DNA of 64,000 nt from Microcaldota archaeon (GTDB lineage Archaea; Micrarchaeota; Micrarchaeia; Micrarchaeales; Micrarchaeaceae): NCBI GenBank assembly GCA_021817565.1, contig JAKAUP010000007.1:1-64000 (forward strand), written 5' to 3'. The notes under the pieces are model-generated. The model was not told where the DNA came from. It saw only the letters and a list, made by a program, of their open reading frames with translations, and ran no database searches. Made by a program: the position numbers and the translations under genes. Shown here piece by piece: positions 1 through 7,743 of the stretch (positions within the stretch are counted from its first letter, which is position 1; each line of letters begins with the position of its first letter).

Positions 1-124
1 TCGCCTCTTTACGGTAAATTGACTACGTGTTACTGAGCCGTACGCCGCCCTATGATGCCATAGAGCTGACTTGCATGGCTGTCGAAATCTGATAGTAGTG
101 CCCTCCAGCAGCATCGACTGGAAT
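1..124 (-). rRNA. 16S ribosomal RNA, 5' end (partial)
   Basis: Read on the minus strand, the sequence begins ATTCCAGTCGATGCTGCTGG at 124 and continues through CATGCAAGTC and CTCAGTAACACGTAGTC, which are conserved landmarks of the first 120 bases of archaeal small-subunit rRNA. The rest of the gene lies to the left of the window. The first 20 bases differ from the usual archaeal start (TTCCGGTTGATCCYGCCGGA) at four positions. There is no 23S or 5S gene on the upstream side; the 5S gene of this window is 26 kb away. Confidence 0.93.
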
Positions 125-252
125 CTTCTGACAATCTTAGGTAGAATTGCACTTCTCGAGGCTAAATCCAATTCCACTCCGGAATTTTCATGCTTTTAAA
201 AGGTACTAGACCTTAAAATAACTACAAGAAAAGCAAATATGATTGTATGGGT

Positions 253-268
253 AAGGTATATATACCTT
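253..268 (-). promoter_or_regulatory. Candidate TATA box of the 16S rRNA transcript
   Basis: The 16-bp perfect palindrome AAGGTATATATACCTT lies 129 bp upstream of the mature 16S 5' end. On the minus strand it would place transcription start near 230, leaving a leader of about 100 nt for rRNA processing. The assignment rests on sequence and position only. Confidence 0.45.
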
Positions 269-272
269 ATGC

Positions 273-293
273 AATTCTCCGATTTGGAGAATT
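273..293. other. Perfect inverted repeat next to the rRNA promoter
   Basis: AATTCTCC-gattt-GGAGAATT forms an 8-bp stem with a 5-nt loop, immediately upstream (on the minus strand) of the palindromic TATA-like block. It could be a regulator binding site or a relic; no function can be assigned. Confidence 0.5.
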
Positions 294-387
294 CGTCTCG
301 TAAAATGTTTGCTTTGGATGGGCTTTTGATGGTAGGAAACCGAAGCGGCTATTGGAGAATGGCGGCTTTGTATAAATAAACCGACTA

Positions 388-417
388 TTTATACAGACTA
401 GGGACTTTTTATACAGA
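388..417. repeat. Tandem direct repeat of a TATA-like decamer
   Basis: TTTATACAGA occurs at 388-397 and again at 408-417, exactly 20 bp apart, about two helical turns. On the minus strand each copy reads TCTGTATAAA, so the pair could be additional rRNA promoter TATA elements or an activator site. Confidence 0.5.
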
Positions 418-489
418 TTCCGGTTATTATAAAAGGCCGGGAAGAGCAGAATATTTTTATATTATGGGTGCGGTTGAGTGTGTGATTTT

Positions 490-882
490 ATGGAAGGAAA
501 AAGTAAGAATACAGATGTAACTCTGAAAAGCGCATTGATTTGTTTTACTGCAGCGGCAGCAATAGGGGCAAGCGTTGCATATAATTATAGGGAAATGTTA
601 AGGAACGAGATTCCGCCTGTTGTAGTGCGGACAGACCGCACGTTGCGGGTGCTCGGAAATGTACATGCACAAAGAACCCACTATTGCGGCAGGCTTCTAC
701 AAGAGGATAAGGAGTTGGGCTTTTACGAATTACTGAAGCTCACGCCTAGGAAAAAGGAGGAAGTTGAGAATACAAAAAAGCGCGTGGATGGATTCCTGTT
801 GAATAACCCGACAGTCTGCAATACTCCCAAACACGATGGAGTAGACATATTCTCATTCATGAGAAAGGTTGATGGGATTTGA
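490..882 (+). CDS. Small hypothetical protein with one N-terminal membrane segment
   Basis: I do not recognise this family. The ATG at 490 follows GTGTGATTTT, the start context common in this window, and gives 130 residues; a GTG at 478 would add four. After a short charged start, residues 13-33 form a hydrophobic Ala-rich segment ending ASVAYNYRE, probably a single membrane anchor, followed by a basic soluble tail of about 95 residues. The stop codon overlaps the TTG start of trm56 by 4 bp, suggesting translational coupling and a shared transcript. The function is unknown. Confidence 0.6.
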   Translation: MEGKSKNTDVTLKSALICFTAAAAIGASVAYNYREMLRNEIPPVVVRTDRTLRVLGNVHAQRTHYCGRLLQEDKELGFYELLKLTPRKKEEVENTKKRVDGFLLNNPTVCNTPKHDGVDIFSFMRKVDGI

Positions 883-1406
883 AGGAACTGGTTGTTTTGA
901 GGATAGGCCACAGGCCAAGAAGGGATATGCGTATAACCACCCACGTGGCTCTAGTCTCGCGCGCTTTCGGCGCTACCGGCTTTGCGCTTGAAGGAGGTGT
1001 GGGCGTGCTCGAAAGCCTTGAGAGGCTCTTGGGCAACTGGGGCGGAAAAGACTCGTTCTCCCTGCGTTCTGTAGAGTCTCCAAAGACATTCCTCAAGGAG
1101 TGGAAAGCGTCTGGAGGAAAAGTAGTCCATCTTACGATGTACGGAGTCGACGTTGACTCGAAGCTGCCCCAGATAAAGGATTTGGGGGATAGGATTGCAG
1201 TAGTTGTGGGGGCTGGAAAAGTTGAGAAGTGGTATTACGAGATTGCAGACCTGAACGTTGCTGTTGGAAACCAGCCTCATTCTGAGGTTGCTGCGCTCGC
1301 CATATTCCTTGATAGGGTAAATGGTGGGGTCAGGGGCGGCCAGTTCAATGACGGAAGGATAAGGGTGCTGGGTTCTGAGAAGGGAAAGAAGGTAATAATG
1401 GTTTAG
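879..1406 (+). CDS. trm56: tRNA (cytidine(56)-2'-O)-methyltransferase
   Basis: The start matches the archaea-specific SPOUT-class enzyme aTrm56, which uses S-adenosylmethionine to 2'-O-methylate C56 in the T-loop of tRNAs. The signature RIGHRPRRDMRITTHVAL is at residues 8-25, and the C-terminal half carries AVVVGAGKVEKWYYE and the knot-type NVAVGNQPHSEVAALAIFLDR. The length of 175 residues is normal for the family. Start codon TTG at 879 overlaps the previous stop. Its substrate region, the T-loop, is interrupted in the tRNA-Arg gene at 18981, so there intron removal would be needed to form the substrate. Confidence 0.93.
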   Translation: MKELVVLRIGHRPRRDMRITTHVALVSRAFGATGFALEGGVGVLESLERLLGNWGGKDSFSLRSVESPKTFLKEWKASGGKVVHLTMYGVDVDSKLPQIKDLGDRIAVVVGAGKVEKWYYEIADLNVAVGNQPHSEVAALAIFLDRVNGGVRGGQFNDGRIRVLGSEKGKKVIMV

Positions 1407-1409
1407 CCA

Positions 1410-1718
1410 TTACATTACGTCTATGTTTGTTTCCTTGTATCCCATCCCGATTATTAGTCCTTTTATCTTGTTCTTGTGGTTTCCCTGGAGTTCAATCAGT
1501 TGGTCGTCTTTGACGGTTCCGCCACAGGCAAGTTTCCTTTTCAACTCCTTTGCCACGGCATCCATATTCTCAGTTGGTATGCCTTCTATAACAGTTATTA
1601 CCTTGTTGTATTTTGCCTTCTTTGTGTAAACTTTTATCAGGTTTTCGGCCTCCTTCTCGAGAACATCGCATACGCACAGTTCCTTTGGCAGGCCGCACTT
1701 TGGACATATTTCATTCAT
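1410..1718 (-). CDS. Translation initiation factor aIF1 (SUI1/eIF1 family)
   Basis: This is a 102-residue SUI1-domain protein. An N-terminal zinc-ribbon-like CPKCGLPKELCVC motif (residues 5-17) is followed by the SUI1 core with KVITVIEGI, LKRKLACGGTVKDDQLIELQG and the C-terminal IIGMGYKETNIDV. aIF1 binds the 30S subunit and controls start-codon fidelity. It is the second gene of a pair with L29 (4-bp overlap, start ATG at 1718), an arrangement also found inside archaeal ribosomal protein operons. Here the pair is detached from that operon. Confidence 0.95.
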   Translation of the reverse strand: MNEICPKCGLPKELCVCDVLEKEAENLIKVYTKKAKYNKVITVIEGIPTENMDAVAKELKRKLACGGTVKDDQLIELQGNHKNKIKGLIIGMGYKETNIDVM

Positions 1719-1924
1719 TTTTTAAGTGCACCTCGCTCGTTAAGAATCGTCTTTATTCTTGCTATATCGCGCTTCATCTCCCTTATCTTTACCACTTTAC
1801 TCGATACGCCTGTAGCCTTTACCTTCCTTTTCTCTATTGCCAAGTCTAGCAATAGACCGTCCATCTTTCCGATCAGGTCGTTGTTTGGTAATGCCCTTAT
1901 GTCAGCTATCTTAATATGAATCAC
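1715..1924 (-). CDS. rpl29: 50S ribosomal protein L29 (uL29)
   Basis: The 69-residue, mostly helical protein matches L29: an ADIRALPNNDLIGKMDGLLLDLAIEKRK helix pair followed by VSSKVVKIREMKRDIARIKTIL. L29 sits near the peptide exit tunnel and helps dock SRP and chaperones. The start is GTG at 1924. It overlaps aIF1 by 4 bp, and the two genes are surely co-transcribed. No other ribosomal operon member is adjacent, so the pair has moved from the usual large cluster. Confidence 0.9.
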   Translation of the reverse strand: MIHIKIADIRALPNNDLIGKMDGLLLDLAIEKRKVKATGVSSKVVKIREMKRDIARIKTILNERGALKK

Positions 1925-2044
1925 CCTCTCTTCTGTATTTATAAGAAGATAAGCATCAATTCATTATACTTAAATGATTTAAATACTTTTTCTTTGGGCG
2001 TTTATCTGCGTCCATTTTTTATATCTTATTCCACATATCTGATT

Positions 2045-2203
2045 GTGGAGACGTATATGTGCAACATATGCGGGTTGCATTATAAAAGCAAGGAGCTTGC
2101 AGAACGGTGCCATGCATGGTGTTCTGCACATAATAGCTGCAACCTTGCCGTTACGCGGCTTTCTGTTGAAGCGGAGAGGGAGCGTGGCGCGCCAATGCAT
2201 TAG
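2045..2203 (+). CDS. Small zinc-finger-like protein
   Basis: From the GTG at 2045 this reads 52 residues containing CNICG, a charged helix, then CHAWCSAHNSC. The pattern of two Cys pairs plus His suggests a zinc-binding microprotein. Similar small archaeal proteins with a CxxCGLxYxxxxxAExCxxWC pattern are common and uncharacterised, as far as I recall. The upstream in-frame extension to 1916 runs through low-complexity sequence and overlaps the promoter of L29, so I rejected it. ATG at 2057 is an alternative start. Confidence 0.6.
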   Translation: METYMCNICGLHYKSKELAERCHAWCSAHNSCNLAVTRLSVEAERERGAPMH

Positions 2204-2241
2204 GTTTTTATTTAGTCTCTCGCATTCTTCTTTGTGATACA

Positions 2242-3000
2242 GTGAAGGTAAGCGTAGTTGCAAAGAGGAACTACACAGCGATATCCCTCATAAAGAAGCA
2301 TTTCGAGGTCGTAAGAAATGGGGATATATGCATAGCCATAGGCGGGGATGGTACGTTTGTGCATGCTGCAATGAAATATGATGTGCCGATACTCCCCATA
2401 CGTGTGGATGAGGACATGAGTGCTGGTTTCTATTCCGACCTCAGCACCAATGATATGCCGCGCATAATAGATGGGATTGAGTCCGGAGATTATGATGTTG
2501 TCGATGCTGCGAACAAGCTCAAACTCGATTTTTCAGGAAAGGAGTACTTCGCGATAAACGAGATATCTCTGAACCATATAAAGCAGGAAGTGAGCTTCAG
2601 GGTATTCGAGAGAAACAAGACGAGGAAAAAGATATACCCGTTTGTGATAGCTGGCGATGGAGTAGTGGTGGCTGGAGAGATTGGTTCTACTGCTTACAAC
2701 AGGTCCGCGATGGGACCCATACTGCTCAGCAACAAGGTAATGTGCGTAACCTTCCTGAATACCGATGGGCCGTACAGGAACTCGCTTGTTGTTGACTCCA
2801 GCTCAACCATAGAGGTAGAGGTGGCGAAATACAGCGGCATATTGAGGTATGACGGGGTAGATGTTGGCGTCTTGAATAAAGGGGATCTTTTCAGGGTTTC
2901 CTCTTCGGATAGGAAGCTTAGACTAGTAAAGATGCATTTCAAGAGGGAAAGCCTTGGGGAGAAGATGGAAAGGATAATGAAAAGAAGGATGGAGAGATAG
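2242..3000 (+). CDS. nadK: NAD kinase
   Basis: The enzyme transfers phosphate from ATP or polyphosphate to NAD, making NADP for biosynthesis. The nucleotide-binding GGDGTF motif is at residues 34-39, followed by the family's AINEISL segment and the GSTAYNRSAMGPIL loop near residue 150. The 252-residue length fits short archaeal forms. The start is GTG at 2242. The predicted protein ends in a basic helix. The next gene begins 12 bp downstream, so it may be co-transcribed with the Pop5-like gene and the exosome cluster. Confidence 0.93.
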   Translation: MKVSVVAKRNYTAISLIKKHFEVVRNGDICIAIGGDGTFVHAAMKYDVPILPIRVDEDMSAGFYSDLSTNDMPRIIDGIESGDYDVVDAANKLKLDFSGKEYFAINEISLNHIKQEVSFRVFERNKTRKKIYPFVIAGDGVVVAGEIGSTAYNRSAMGPILLSNKVMCVTFLNTDGPYRNSLVVDSSSTIEVEVAKYSGILRYDGVDVGVLNKGDLFRVSSSDRKLRLVKMHFKRESLGEKMERIMKRRMER

Positions 3001-3012
3001 TAGGTTGCTTGT

Positions 3013-3351
3013 ATGATGAGGCGGAAGAGGAGGTATATGCTGATTGAGAGCCTTTATGAGATTGCATATGTTGATGGCTTTGAACGCGAACTTGCGCTTG
3101 GGATGCTTTCCGTTATGGGCCAGTTAGGGTTCCACAAGTCGAACCCTAAGATTATCCAGTTTGTTGACAGTAAGCATTTTGTGCTATGTGTCGGGCTTGA
3201 TGGCTATCACGATTCGGTGCTCGCCTTGAGCATGCTGAAGATGCTGCGGGGTAAGGAGTGTGCATTCTACACCCTTAGGACCTCTGGCACGCTCATGGCG
3301 CTTCGGTCCAGCCTCTCAGAATATGGCCTGTTTGATATGGGAAATGGATAA
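3013..3351 (+). CDS. RNase P protein subunit Pop5/Rnp2-like
   Basis: The 112-residue basic protein starts RRKRRYMLIE and contains FVLCVGLDGYHDSVLALSMLKML, similar to the alpha-beta fold of archaeal Pop5, a protein cofactor of the RNase P ribozyme. The main argument is position: in many archaea the RNase P subunits Rpp30 and Pop5 lie directly before psmA, SBDS and the exosome genes, exactly as here. The sequence match alone is modest. No Rpp30 gene is present in front of it. Confidence 0.65.
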   Translation: MMRRKRRYMLIESLYEIAYVDGFERELALGMLSVMGQLGFHKSNPKIIQFVDSKHFVLCVGLDGYHDSVLALSMLKMLRGKECAFYTLRTSGTLMALRSSLSEYGLFDMGNG

Positions 3352-3433
3352 AGAGGCCACTGCACAAAGTTTATTAAGGTTCTAGTCCTTATTAGATTGC
3401 TTTTGCTTAATTAATGCATCTTTTGGTGTTATT

Positions 3434-4126
3434 ATGTATCCAAACATACAAGCTTATGATAGAGGGGTAATGTTCAGCCCGGACGGGCGTCTTTTCCAGG
3501 TAGAGTATGCAAGGGAGGCTGTGAAGAGGGGCGCGACTTCTTTAGGTATGATAACAGATAAGGGAGTGTTGCTTCTTGCCCATAAGAACATATCCGACCC
3601 TTTAGTTGTCCCTTCAACCATACAAAAGATATTCAAGCTTGACCCGTATATAGGGCTTGCGTACAGCGGGATCGTATCTGACGGACTGATGGTGGTAAAG
3701 AACCTTAGAAGGAATACGCAGATGCACAGGATGCTTTATGACGAAACGCAGTCTGTTGAGACTGTCGCAAAGGTAATCGCCGAAAAGATGCAGGAAGCGA
3801 CGCAATACGGCGGGATAAGACCGTACGCAGTCTCTTTGCTCATAGGAGGAGTTGATCCCGAAAAACAGCTTTTTGAGGTTGAGCCCGGAGCTACGCTTTC
3901 TGGCTACAGGGCGGATGCGATAGGGCAGGGAAAGAAGATTGCTTCCGAGATCCTTCTCAAGGAGTACAAAGATGACATAACGCTTGACAATGCGATAAAC
4001 CTTGGGATAAGTATAATAAAGAAGGTAAACGACAAAGGCAAGATAGAGGCTGATGATGTGGAAATAAGTTATATCTCAGACAAGAAGGGATATGAGAAAC
4101 TTCCCAACATCGCCAAGTATTTCTGA
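3434..4126 (+). CDS. psmA: 20S proteasome alpha subunit
   Basis: The N-terminus YDRGVMFSPDGRLFQVEYAR is the signature of archaeal proteasome alpha subunits, which form the outer heptameric rings and gate substrate entry. The 230-residue length is typical. Conserved PYAVSLLIGG and a C-terminal helical tail follow. It begins at ATG 3434 after GGTGTTATT and heads the classic superoperon with SBDS and the exosome. The beta subunit is not in this window. Confidence 0.97.
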   Translation: MYPNIQAYDRGVMFSPDGRLFQVEYAREAVKRGATSLGMITDKGVLLLAHKNISDPLVVPSTIQKIFKLDPYIGLAYSGIVSDGLMVVKNLRRNTQMHRMLYDETQSVETVAKVIAEKMQEATQYGGIRPYAVSLLIGGVDPEKQLFEVEPGATLSGYRADAIGQGKKIASEILLKEYKDDITLDNAINLGISIIKKVNDKGKIEADDVEISYISDKKGYEKLPNIAKYF

Positions 4127-4143
4127 TAGATAGCAGTGTTGTA

Positions 4144-4830
4144 ATGTCCTCTAAGCAGATAGTTGTAAAATACACGCACGACAAGGAGGTTTTCGAGATT
4201 ATAGTGGACTCTGAGCTCGCTTACGAATACCTGAGCGGGAAGCGGACAGACCCTGTAGGCGTATTGGAATCCGATGATATCTGGAAGGATTCTGGAAAAG
4301 GGGTGAGGCAAAGCCAGGACAAGATAATGAAAGCTTTTGGCACCACTGACCTTGCGCTGGTCGCCGCGAAGATATTGAAGGACGGAAACGTGCCGCTTAC
4401 AACAGAGCATAGAAACAAGATGGCTGAGGAGAAGAGGAAGCAGGTTGTTGAAGAGATCGCAAAGAACGCGATGGATCCGCGCACGAACGCGCCCATGCCA
4501 AAGACGAGGATAGAGAACGCGATGCACGAAGCCAGGATTAACATCGATGCGTTTAAGAGTGTAAATGAGCAGGTGGAAAACACTATAGAAAGGATAAGAT
4601 CCATACTTCCGATAAAGATTGCAGTCATAAGAATACAGGTAATTGTGCCTGCGGAATATGCGGGAAGGAGTTTCGGCATAATAAAGCAGTTCGATGTGAA
4701 GTCTGAGGAATGGATGTCAAACGGCGCACTCAAGGCAGTGGTCGAACTTCCCGCAGGCCTTCAGAACAGCTTCTATGAGAAGATAAATGCAGTCTCTCAC
4801 GGGAACGTGAAGAGCGAGATATTGAAATAA
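4144..4830 (+). CDS. sdo1: Ribosome maturation protein SBDS/Sdo1
   Basis: This is a full-length, three-domain SBDS homologue of 228 residues. The N-terminal FYSH domain carries IVVKYTHDKEVFEIIVD, the middle helical domain includes EIAKNAMDPRTNAPMPKTRIENAM (residues about 105-128), and the C-terminal ferredoxin-like domain contains AVIRIQVIVPAEYAG. The family acts in 60S subunit maturation by releasing the anti-association factor aIF6/eIF6. The gap to psmA is 17 bp, and rrp4 begins 3 bp after its stop. Confidence 0.96.
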   Translation: MSSKQIVVKYTHDKEVFEIIVDSELAYEYLSGKRTDPVGVLESDDIWKDSGKGVRQSQDKIMKAFGTTDLALVAAKILKDGNVPLTTEHRNKMAEEKRKQVVEEIAKNAMDPRTNAPMPKTRIENAMHEARINIDAFKSVNEQVENTIERIRSILPIKIAVIRIQVIVPAEYAGRSFGIIKQFDVKSEEWMSNGALKAVVELPAGLQNSFYEKINAVSHGNVKSEILK

Positions 4831-4833
4831 GCG

Positions 4834-5454
4834 GTGCATATGAAAAAGATTGTTTTGCCAGGAGATGAGATGTACGACAAGCCGGTTAGGGCAAATCATA
4901 CCTATGTTGAGGGAGGCCGCACATTCTCAAAGGTGCTTGGGATATACAACGAGGAGAAGGACGAGCTTGTGCCACTGGAGGGCGCCTGGCATCCCAGGGT
5001 GGGAAACAGCATTGTGGGCATTGTCGCGTCGGTTGATAGAAGCACATCCTCAATAGAGTTGAGGCATTCTTCATATGGGATACTCATAAACGACAGGATG
5101 AGCAGGTATTCCCCGAGGAAGGGAGATATAGTAGAGTCTGTGGTAAAAAGCATCGAACGCAAAAGCGTACCGGTAATGGATAGGGTGAGGCCGATCGACG
5201 GACCCCCTCTTCTCATATACGTCAAGCCCGCAAAGGTGCCTAGGCTCCTTGGCAGGAATGATTCGATGGTAAAACAGATAGAGGAACTGACAGATACAAG
5301 AATAGTGGCAGGGTTGAACGGATTTGTGGCAGTAAGCGGAAGAGGTATAAACATGGCGGTTGCTTCAATAAGAAAGATAGAATCCGAGGCCCACACCTAC
5401 GGCCTGACTGACAGAATAAGAGAAATGCTTATTTCTATGAAGAACGATTCGTGA
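4834..5454 (+). CDS. rrp4: Exosome complex RNA-binding cap protein Rrp4
   Basis: The protein has an N-terminal domain (VLPGDEM motif), a central S1 domain (about residues 60-130) and a C-terminal KH domain containing GRNDSMVKQIEEL (residues about 139-151) and VAVSGRG. Rrp4 forms the trimeric RNA-binding cap of the archaeal exosome and feeds RNA into the Rrp41/Rrp42 ring. The start is GTG 4834, with ATG 4840 as a close alternative. It lies between SBDS and rrp41 in the conserved order. Confidence 0.95.
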   Translation: MHMKKIVLPGDEMYDKPVRANHTYVEGGRTFSKVLGIYNEEKDELVPLEGAWHPRVGNSIVGIVASVDRSTSSIELRHSSYGILINDRMSRYSPRKGDIVESVVKSIERKSVPVMDRVRPIDGPPLLIYVKPAKVPRLLGRNDSMVKQIEELTDTRIVAGLNGFVAVSGRGINMAVASIRKIESEAHTYGLTDRIREMLISMKNDS

Positions 5455-5458
5455 TATT

Positions 5459-6184
5459 ATGGCATCTAAGATTAACAAACCAAAACTTATGCATAATGGT
5501 AAAAGGCTGGACGGAAGAATGCCGGATGAACTCAGAAAGATAAGGATAGAGGCAGGCGTATTAAAGAATGCGAATGGCTCGGCTTATCTGGAATGGGGCA
5601 AGAACAGGATAATAGCCGCGATATACGGCCCGAGGGACGTTGTTCCAAAGCACTTCGCCGACCCCAACGCAGCTATAATCAAGTGCAGGTATTCAATGGC
5701 ACCGTTCTCGTCTCTCGAAGAGCATGGAAGGGCTGGCCAGAACAGGAGGGCCATAGAGATATCAAAAGTGATAAAGGAAGTTTTCGAGAACGCAGTAATC
5801 CTGGAGGAGTTTCCGAATAGCGAGATAGACATATTCCTGGAGGTATTGCAAAGCGATGGGAGCACAAGGGCAGCATGCATAAACGCCGCCGCTGTGGCGC
5901 TTGCTAGCGCCGGCATACCTATGAAGGACATGGTGTATGGGGTAAGCGTCGGGAAGGTTGATGGAGAGATATGCGTTGATGTTGATATGATAGAGGACAA
6001 CTATTCTGAAGCGGATATGCCTATGGCGATATCCCACAGGGACAACCGCATACTCCTGCTCCAAATGGATGGCGAGATGGACAGCAGCGAGATAAGGAAA
6101 GGATTCGATATGGCAGTGGCCGCTGGAGAGAAGATAAAGAGTCTGCAGAGGGAGGCGCTGCTCCAAATGTACAAAGGTGTTTGA
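5459..6184 (+). CDS. rrp41: Exosome catalytic subunit Rrp41
   Basis: This RNase PH-family protein of 241 residues is the phosphorolytic catalytic subunit of the archaeal exosome ring. Motifs include KRLDGRMPDELRKI, the RNA-binding YGPRDVVPKHF, EEHGRAGQNRRAIEISKVI and the catalytic region EICVDVDMIEDNYSEADMP with its conserved aspartates. It starts at ATG 5459, just after GTGATATT. The stop is immediately followed by the rrp42 ATG with no spacer (6184/6185). Confidence 0.97.
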   Translation: MASKINKPKLMHNGKRLDGRMPDELRKIRIEAGVLKNANGSAYLEWGKNRIIAAIYGPRDVVPKHFADPNAAIIKCRYSMAPFSSLEEHGRAGQNRRAIEISKVIKEVFENAVILEEFPNSEIDIFLEVLQSDGSTRAACINAAAVALASAGIPMKDMVYGVSVGKVDGEICVDVDMIEDNYSEADMPMAISHRDNRILLLQMDGEMDSSEIRKGFDMAVAAGEKIKSLQREALLQMYKGV

Positions 6185-6961
6185 ATGGGAGGAATAAACG
6201 AATTGAAGGGAGCTTACATAAGGTCCGCACTGAATGAGGGAAAGCGGCTTGATTCAAGGGAAGTTTTTGAGATGCGTGAGATAAAAGTTGAGTCTGACAT
6301 ATTATCAAATGCGGAAGGATCCGCAAGGGTGAAACTTGGCGATACGGATGTGATCGCCGGGTTGAAGGTTGTTGTTGAGGAACCGCACTCCGACACGCCG
6401 AAAGAGGGAAACCTTGTGGTTTCTGCCGAGCTGCTCCAGATGGCATCTGCCGACTTTGAGAGCGGACCGCCAAGCCCTGCGGCGATAGAGCTGGCGCGGG
6501 TGGTTGACAGAGGCATAAGGGCAGGGAACTGCGTAAACCTTGAGCGCCTATTTATCGAAGATGGAAAGGTTTACTCGCTTTATGTCGACATATATGTGTT
6601 GGATTATGACGGAAACCTTTTTGACGCGTGCACTGTTGCTGCAATGAGCGCCTTGATGAATGCCCGTCTCCCGAAATATGCGAACGGAGAGCTCGACAGG
6701 AAGGATAGAAATACGCAACTTGAGATACAGAACGTGGTGACGTCTACAACTTTTGGAAAGTTCGGCGACAACATTGTACTTGATATGAATGCGGATGAAG
6801 AGCAGGCGGCGGATGCGCGCATAACCATAACAACTGATGGAAAGACGGTGAGGGCGATGCAAAAGGGTTTAAAGGGGCATTTTACGATTGATGAAGTGGA
6901 AAGGTTGATAGGGATATCTATTAAGAAAAATGCTGATATAAGTAGCCGTATGGGGAAGTGA
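6185..6961 (+). CDS. rrp42: Exosome structural subunit Rrp42
   Basis: This 258-residue RNase PH-fold protein alternates with Rrp41 in the hexameric exosome ring. It carries KRLDSREVFEMREIKVE, VKLGDTDVIAGLK and ELARVVDRGIR. In the family it is catalytically inactive but needed for RNA binding at the active site. Its 3' end overlaps the longer possible reading frame of L37Ae, and the true L37Ae start is probably 6967. Confidence 0.95.
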   Translation: MGGINELKGAYIRSALNEGKRLDSREVFEMREIKVESDILSNAEGSARVKLGDTDVIAGLKVVVEEPHSDTPKEGNLVVSAELLQMASADFESGPPSPAAIELARVVDRGIRAGNCVNLERLFIEDGKVYSLYVDIYVLDYDGNLFDACTVAAMSALMNARLPKYANGELDRKDRNTQLEIQNVVTSTTFGKFGDNIVLDMNADEEQAADARITITTDGKTVRAMQKGLKGHFTIDEVERLIGISIKKNADISSRMGK

Positions 6962-6966
6962 TAGAA

Positions 6967-7209
6967 ATGGCAAAAGACACCATAAGATATGGAAGAAGGA
7001 TAAGGAAGGCGGTGAGCGCGATAAAGAAAGACAAGATTGCGCTCTACAAGTGCGAATACTGCGGAAAGATCGCAGTGGAAAGGGTAAGTACGGGCATATG
7101 GAGGTGCAGGCATTGCGAGAAGACGTATGCCGGTGGTGCATACACCATGACGACCCCGTCAGGAGAGTTTGCAAGACAGCAGATAAACAGCATAGGCAAG
7201 GGCAAATAG
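6967..7209 (+). CDS. rpl37ae: 50S ribosomal protein L37Ae (eL43)
   Basis: The ATG at 6967 gives the usual N-terminus MAKDTIRYGRRIRK. The four zinc-binding cysteines are CEYC and CRHC, surrounding KIAVERVSTGIWRC, and the conserved AGGAYTMTTPSG tail follows. The total of 80 residues is typical. A GTG at 6958 overlaps the rrp42 stop but would add only three residues not usual in the family. It keeps its canonical position after rrp42. Confidence 0.95.
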   Translation: MAKDTIRYGRRIRKAVSAIKKDKIALYKCEYCGKIAVERVSTGIWRCRHCEKTYAGGAYTMTTPSGEFARQQINSIGKGK

Positions 7210-7566
7210 ATGGTAGAAGTAGTATATGGGAAGATAGAGAAGCTTGTCGTACACCTAGCAGTTCGCATGGAGCTTGATGAGCTTATAAGAGAGAGAATGA
7301 CCCCTGGCGGCACCATACCCCTTTACTGGTGCAATGGTATGCTATTCGGGTTCAGCAACCTGCCCATGACAGGGAAGATAATAGAGGAGTATCTGCATGG
7401 GGTGCTGCATTGGGCGGAGGTACATTATACCGAAATGAGGGAGTATAATCCAGTGCTTGAACTCAAGGATGATAGCTATCCTGCGCCTATCAGCGTACGT
7501 GTGCTGGATATGCGCAAGTCCGAACTGCATACCGATTTTGTGAAATGGTTAAAGAAGCAGAAATAG
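7210..7566 (+). CDS. Conserved-position hypothetical protein between L37Ae and Rpo12
   Basis: I do not recognise this 118-residue protein. It starts at ATG 7210 directly after the L37Ae stop with no spacer, so it is translated from the same mRNA. The sequence looks soluble and mixed alpha-beta, with MTPGGTIPLYWCNGMLFG, an HWAEVHYTEMREYNP segment and a basic C-terminus. Other archaea have Rpo12, Brix or Pcc1 genes near this point of the superoperon, but I see no convincing similarity to Brix or Pcc1. An RNA-processing or translation role is inferred from the neighbours only. Confidence 0.6.
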   Translation: MVEVVYGKIEKLVVHLAVRMELDELIRERMTPGGTIPLYWCNGMLFGFSNLPMTGKIIEEYLHGVLHWAEVHYTEMREYNPVLELKDDSYPAPISVRVLDMRKSELHTDFVKWLKKQK

Positions 7567-7611
7567 AATAAGAAATGTTTTATATCTGAATGTTGCTTAT
7601 TACGTGATTTT

Positions 7612-7743
7612 ATGGTATACTTTTGTGCTGAATGCAAGAGAGAGATAGATAGCATAGAGAATGGAGTTAGCTGCGCTTATTGCGGAAGCAGGATGCTGAG
7701 AAAGAGAAGGCCTGGCATCGGCAGGACTGTAAAGAGCGATTAG
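7612..7743 (+). CDS. rpo12: DNA-directed RNA polymerase subunit Rpo12 (RpoP/Rpb12)
   Basis: This is a 43-residue zinc-ribbon protein with CAECKREI and CAYCGSRMLRKRRPG, which matches the archaeal RNA polymerase subunit P/Rpb12 in cysteine pattern and the basic tail. It starts at ATG 7612 after GTGATTTT and ends with TAG at 7741-7743, overlapping the stop of the convergent PRC-barrel gene by 4 bp. Rpo12 follows L37Ae in the superoperon of many archaea, which supports the assignment. Confidence 0.88.
   Translation: MVYFCAECKREIDSIENGVSCAYCGSRMLRKRRPGIGRTVKSD

Larger units (their letters stand above)
125..489. other. Intergenic region between 16S rRNA and first gene; rRNA leader and promoters
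   Basis: This divergent, AT-rich spacer has no convincing gene. Read on the minus strand it should hold the 16S leader and promoter. It contains a palindromic TATA-like block (253-268), a perfect hairpin (273-293) and two copies of TTTATACAGA spaced 20 bp apart (388-417). On the plus strand, TATTATAAAAG at 425-435 is a plausible TATA box for the gene that starts at 490. Confidence 0.6.

Noticed and set aside
1916-2044. Upstream extension of the small zinc-finger gene
   Set aside because: It overlaps the L29 start and promoter and lacks conserved sequence.
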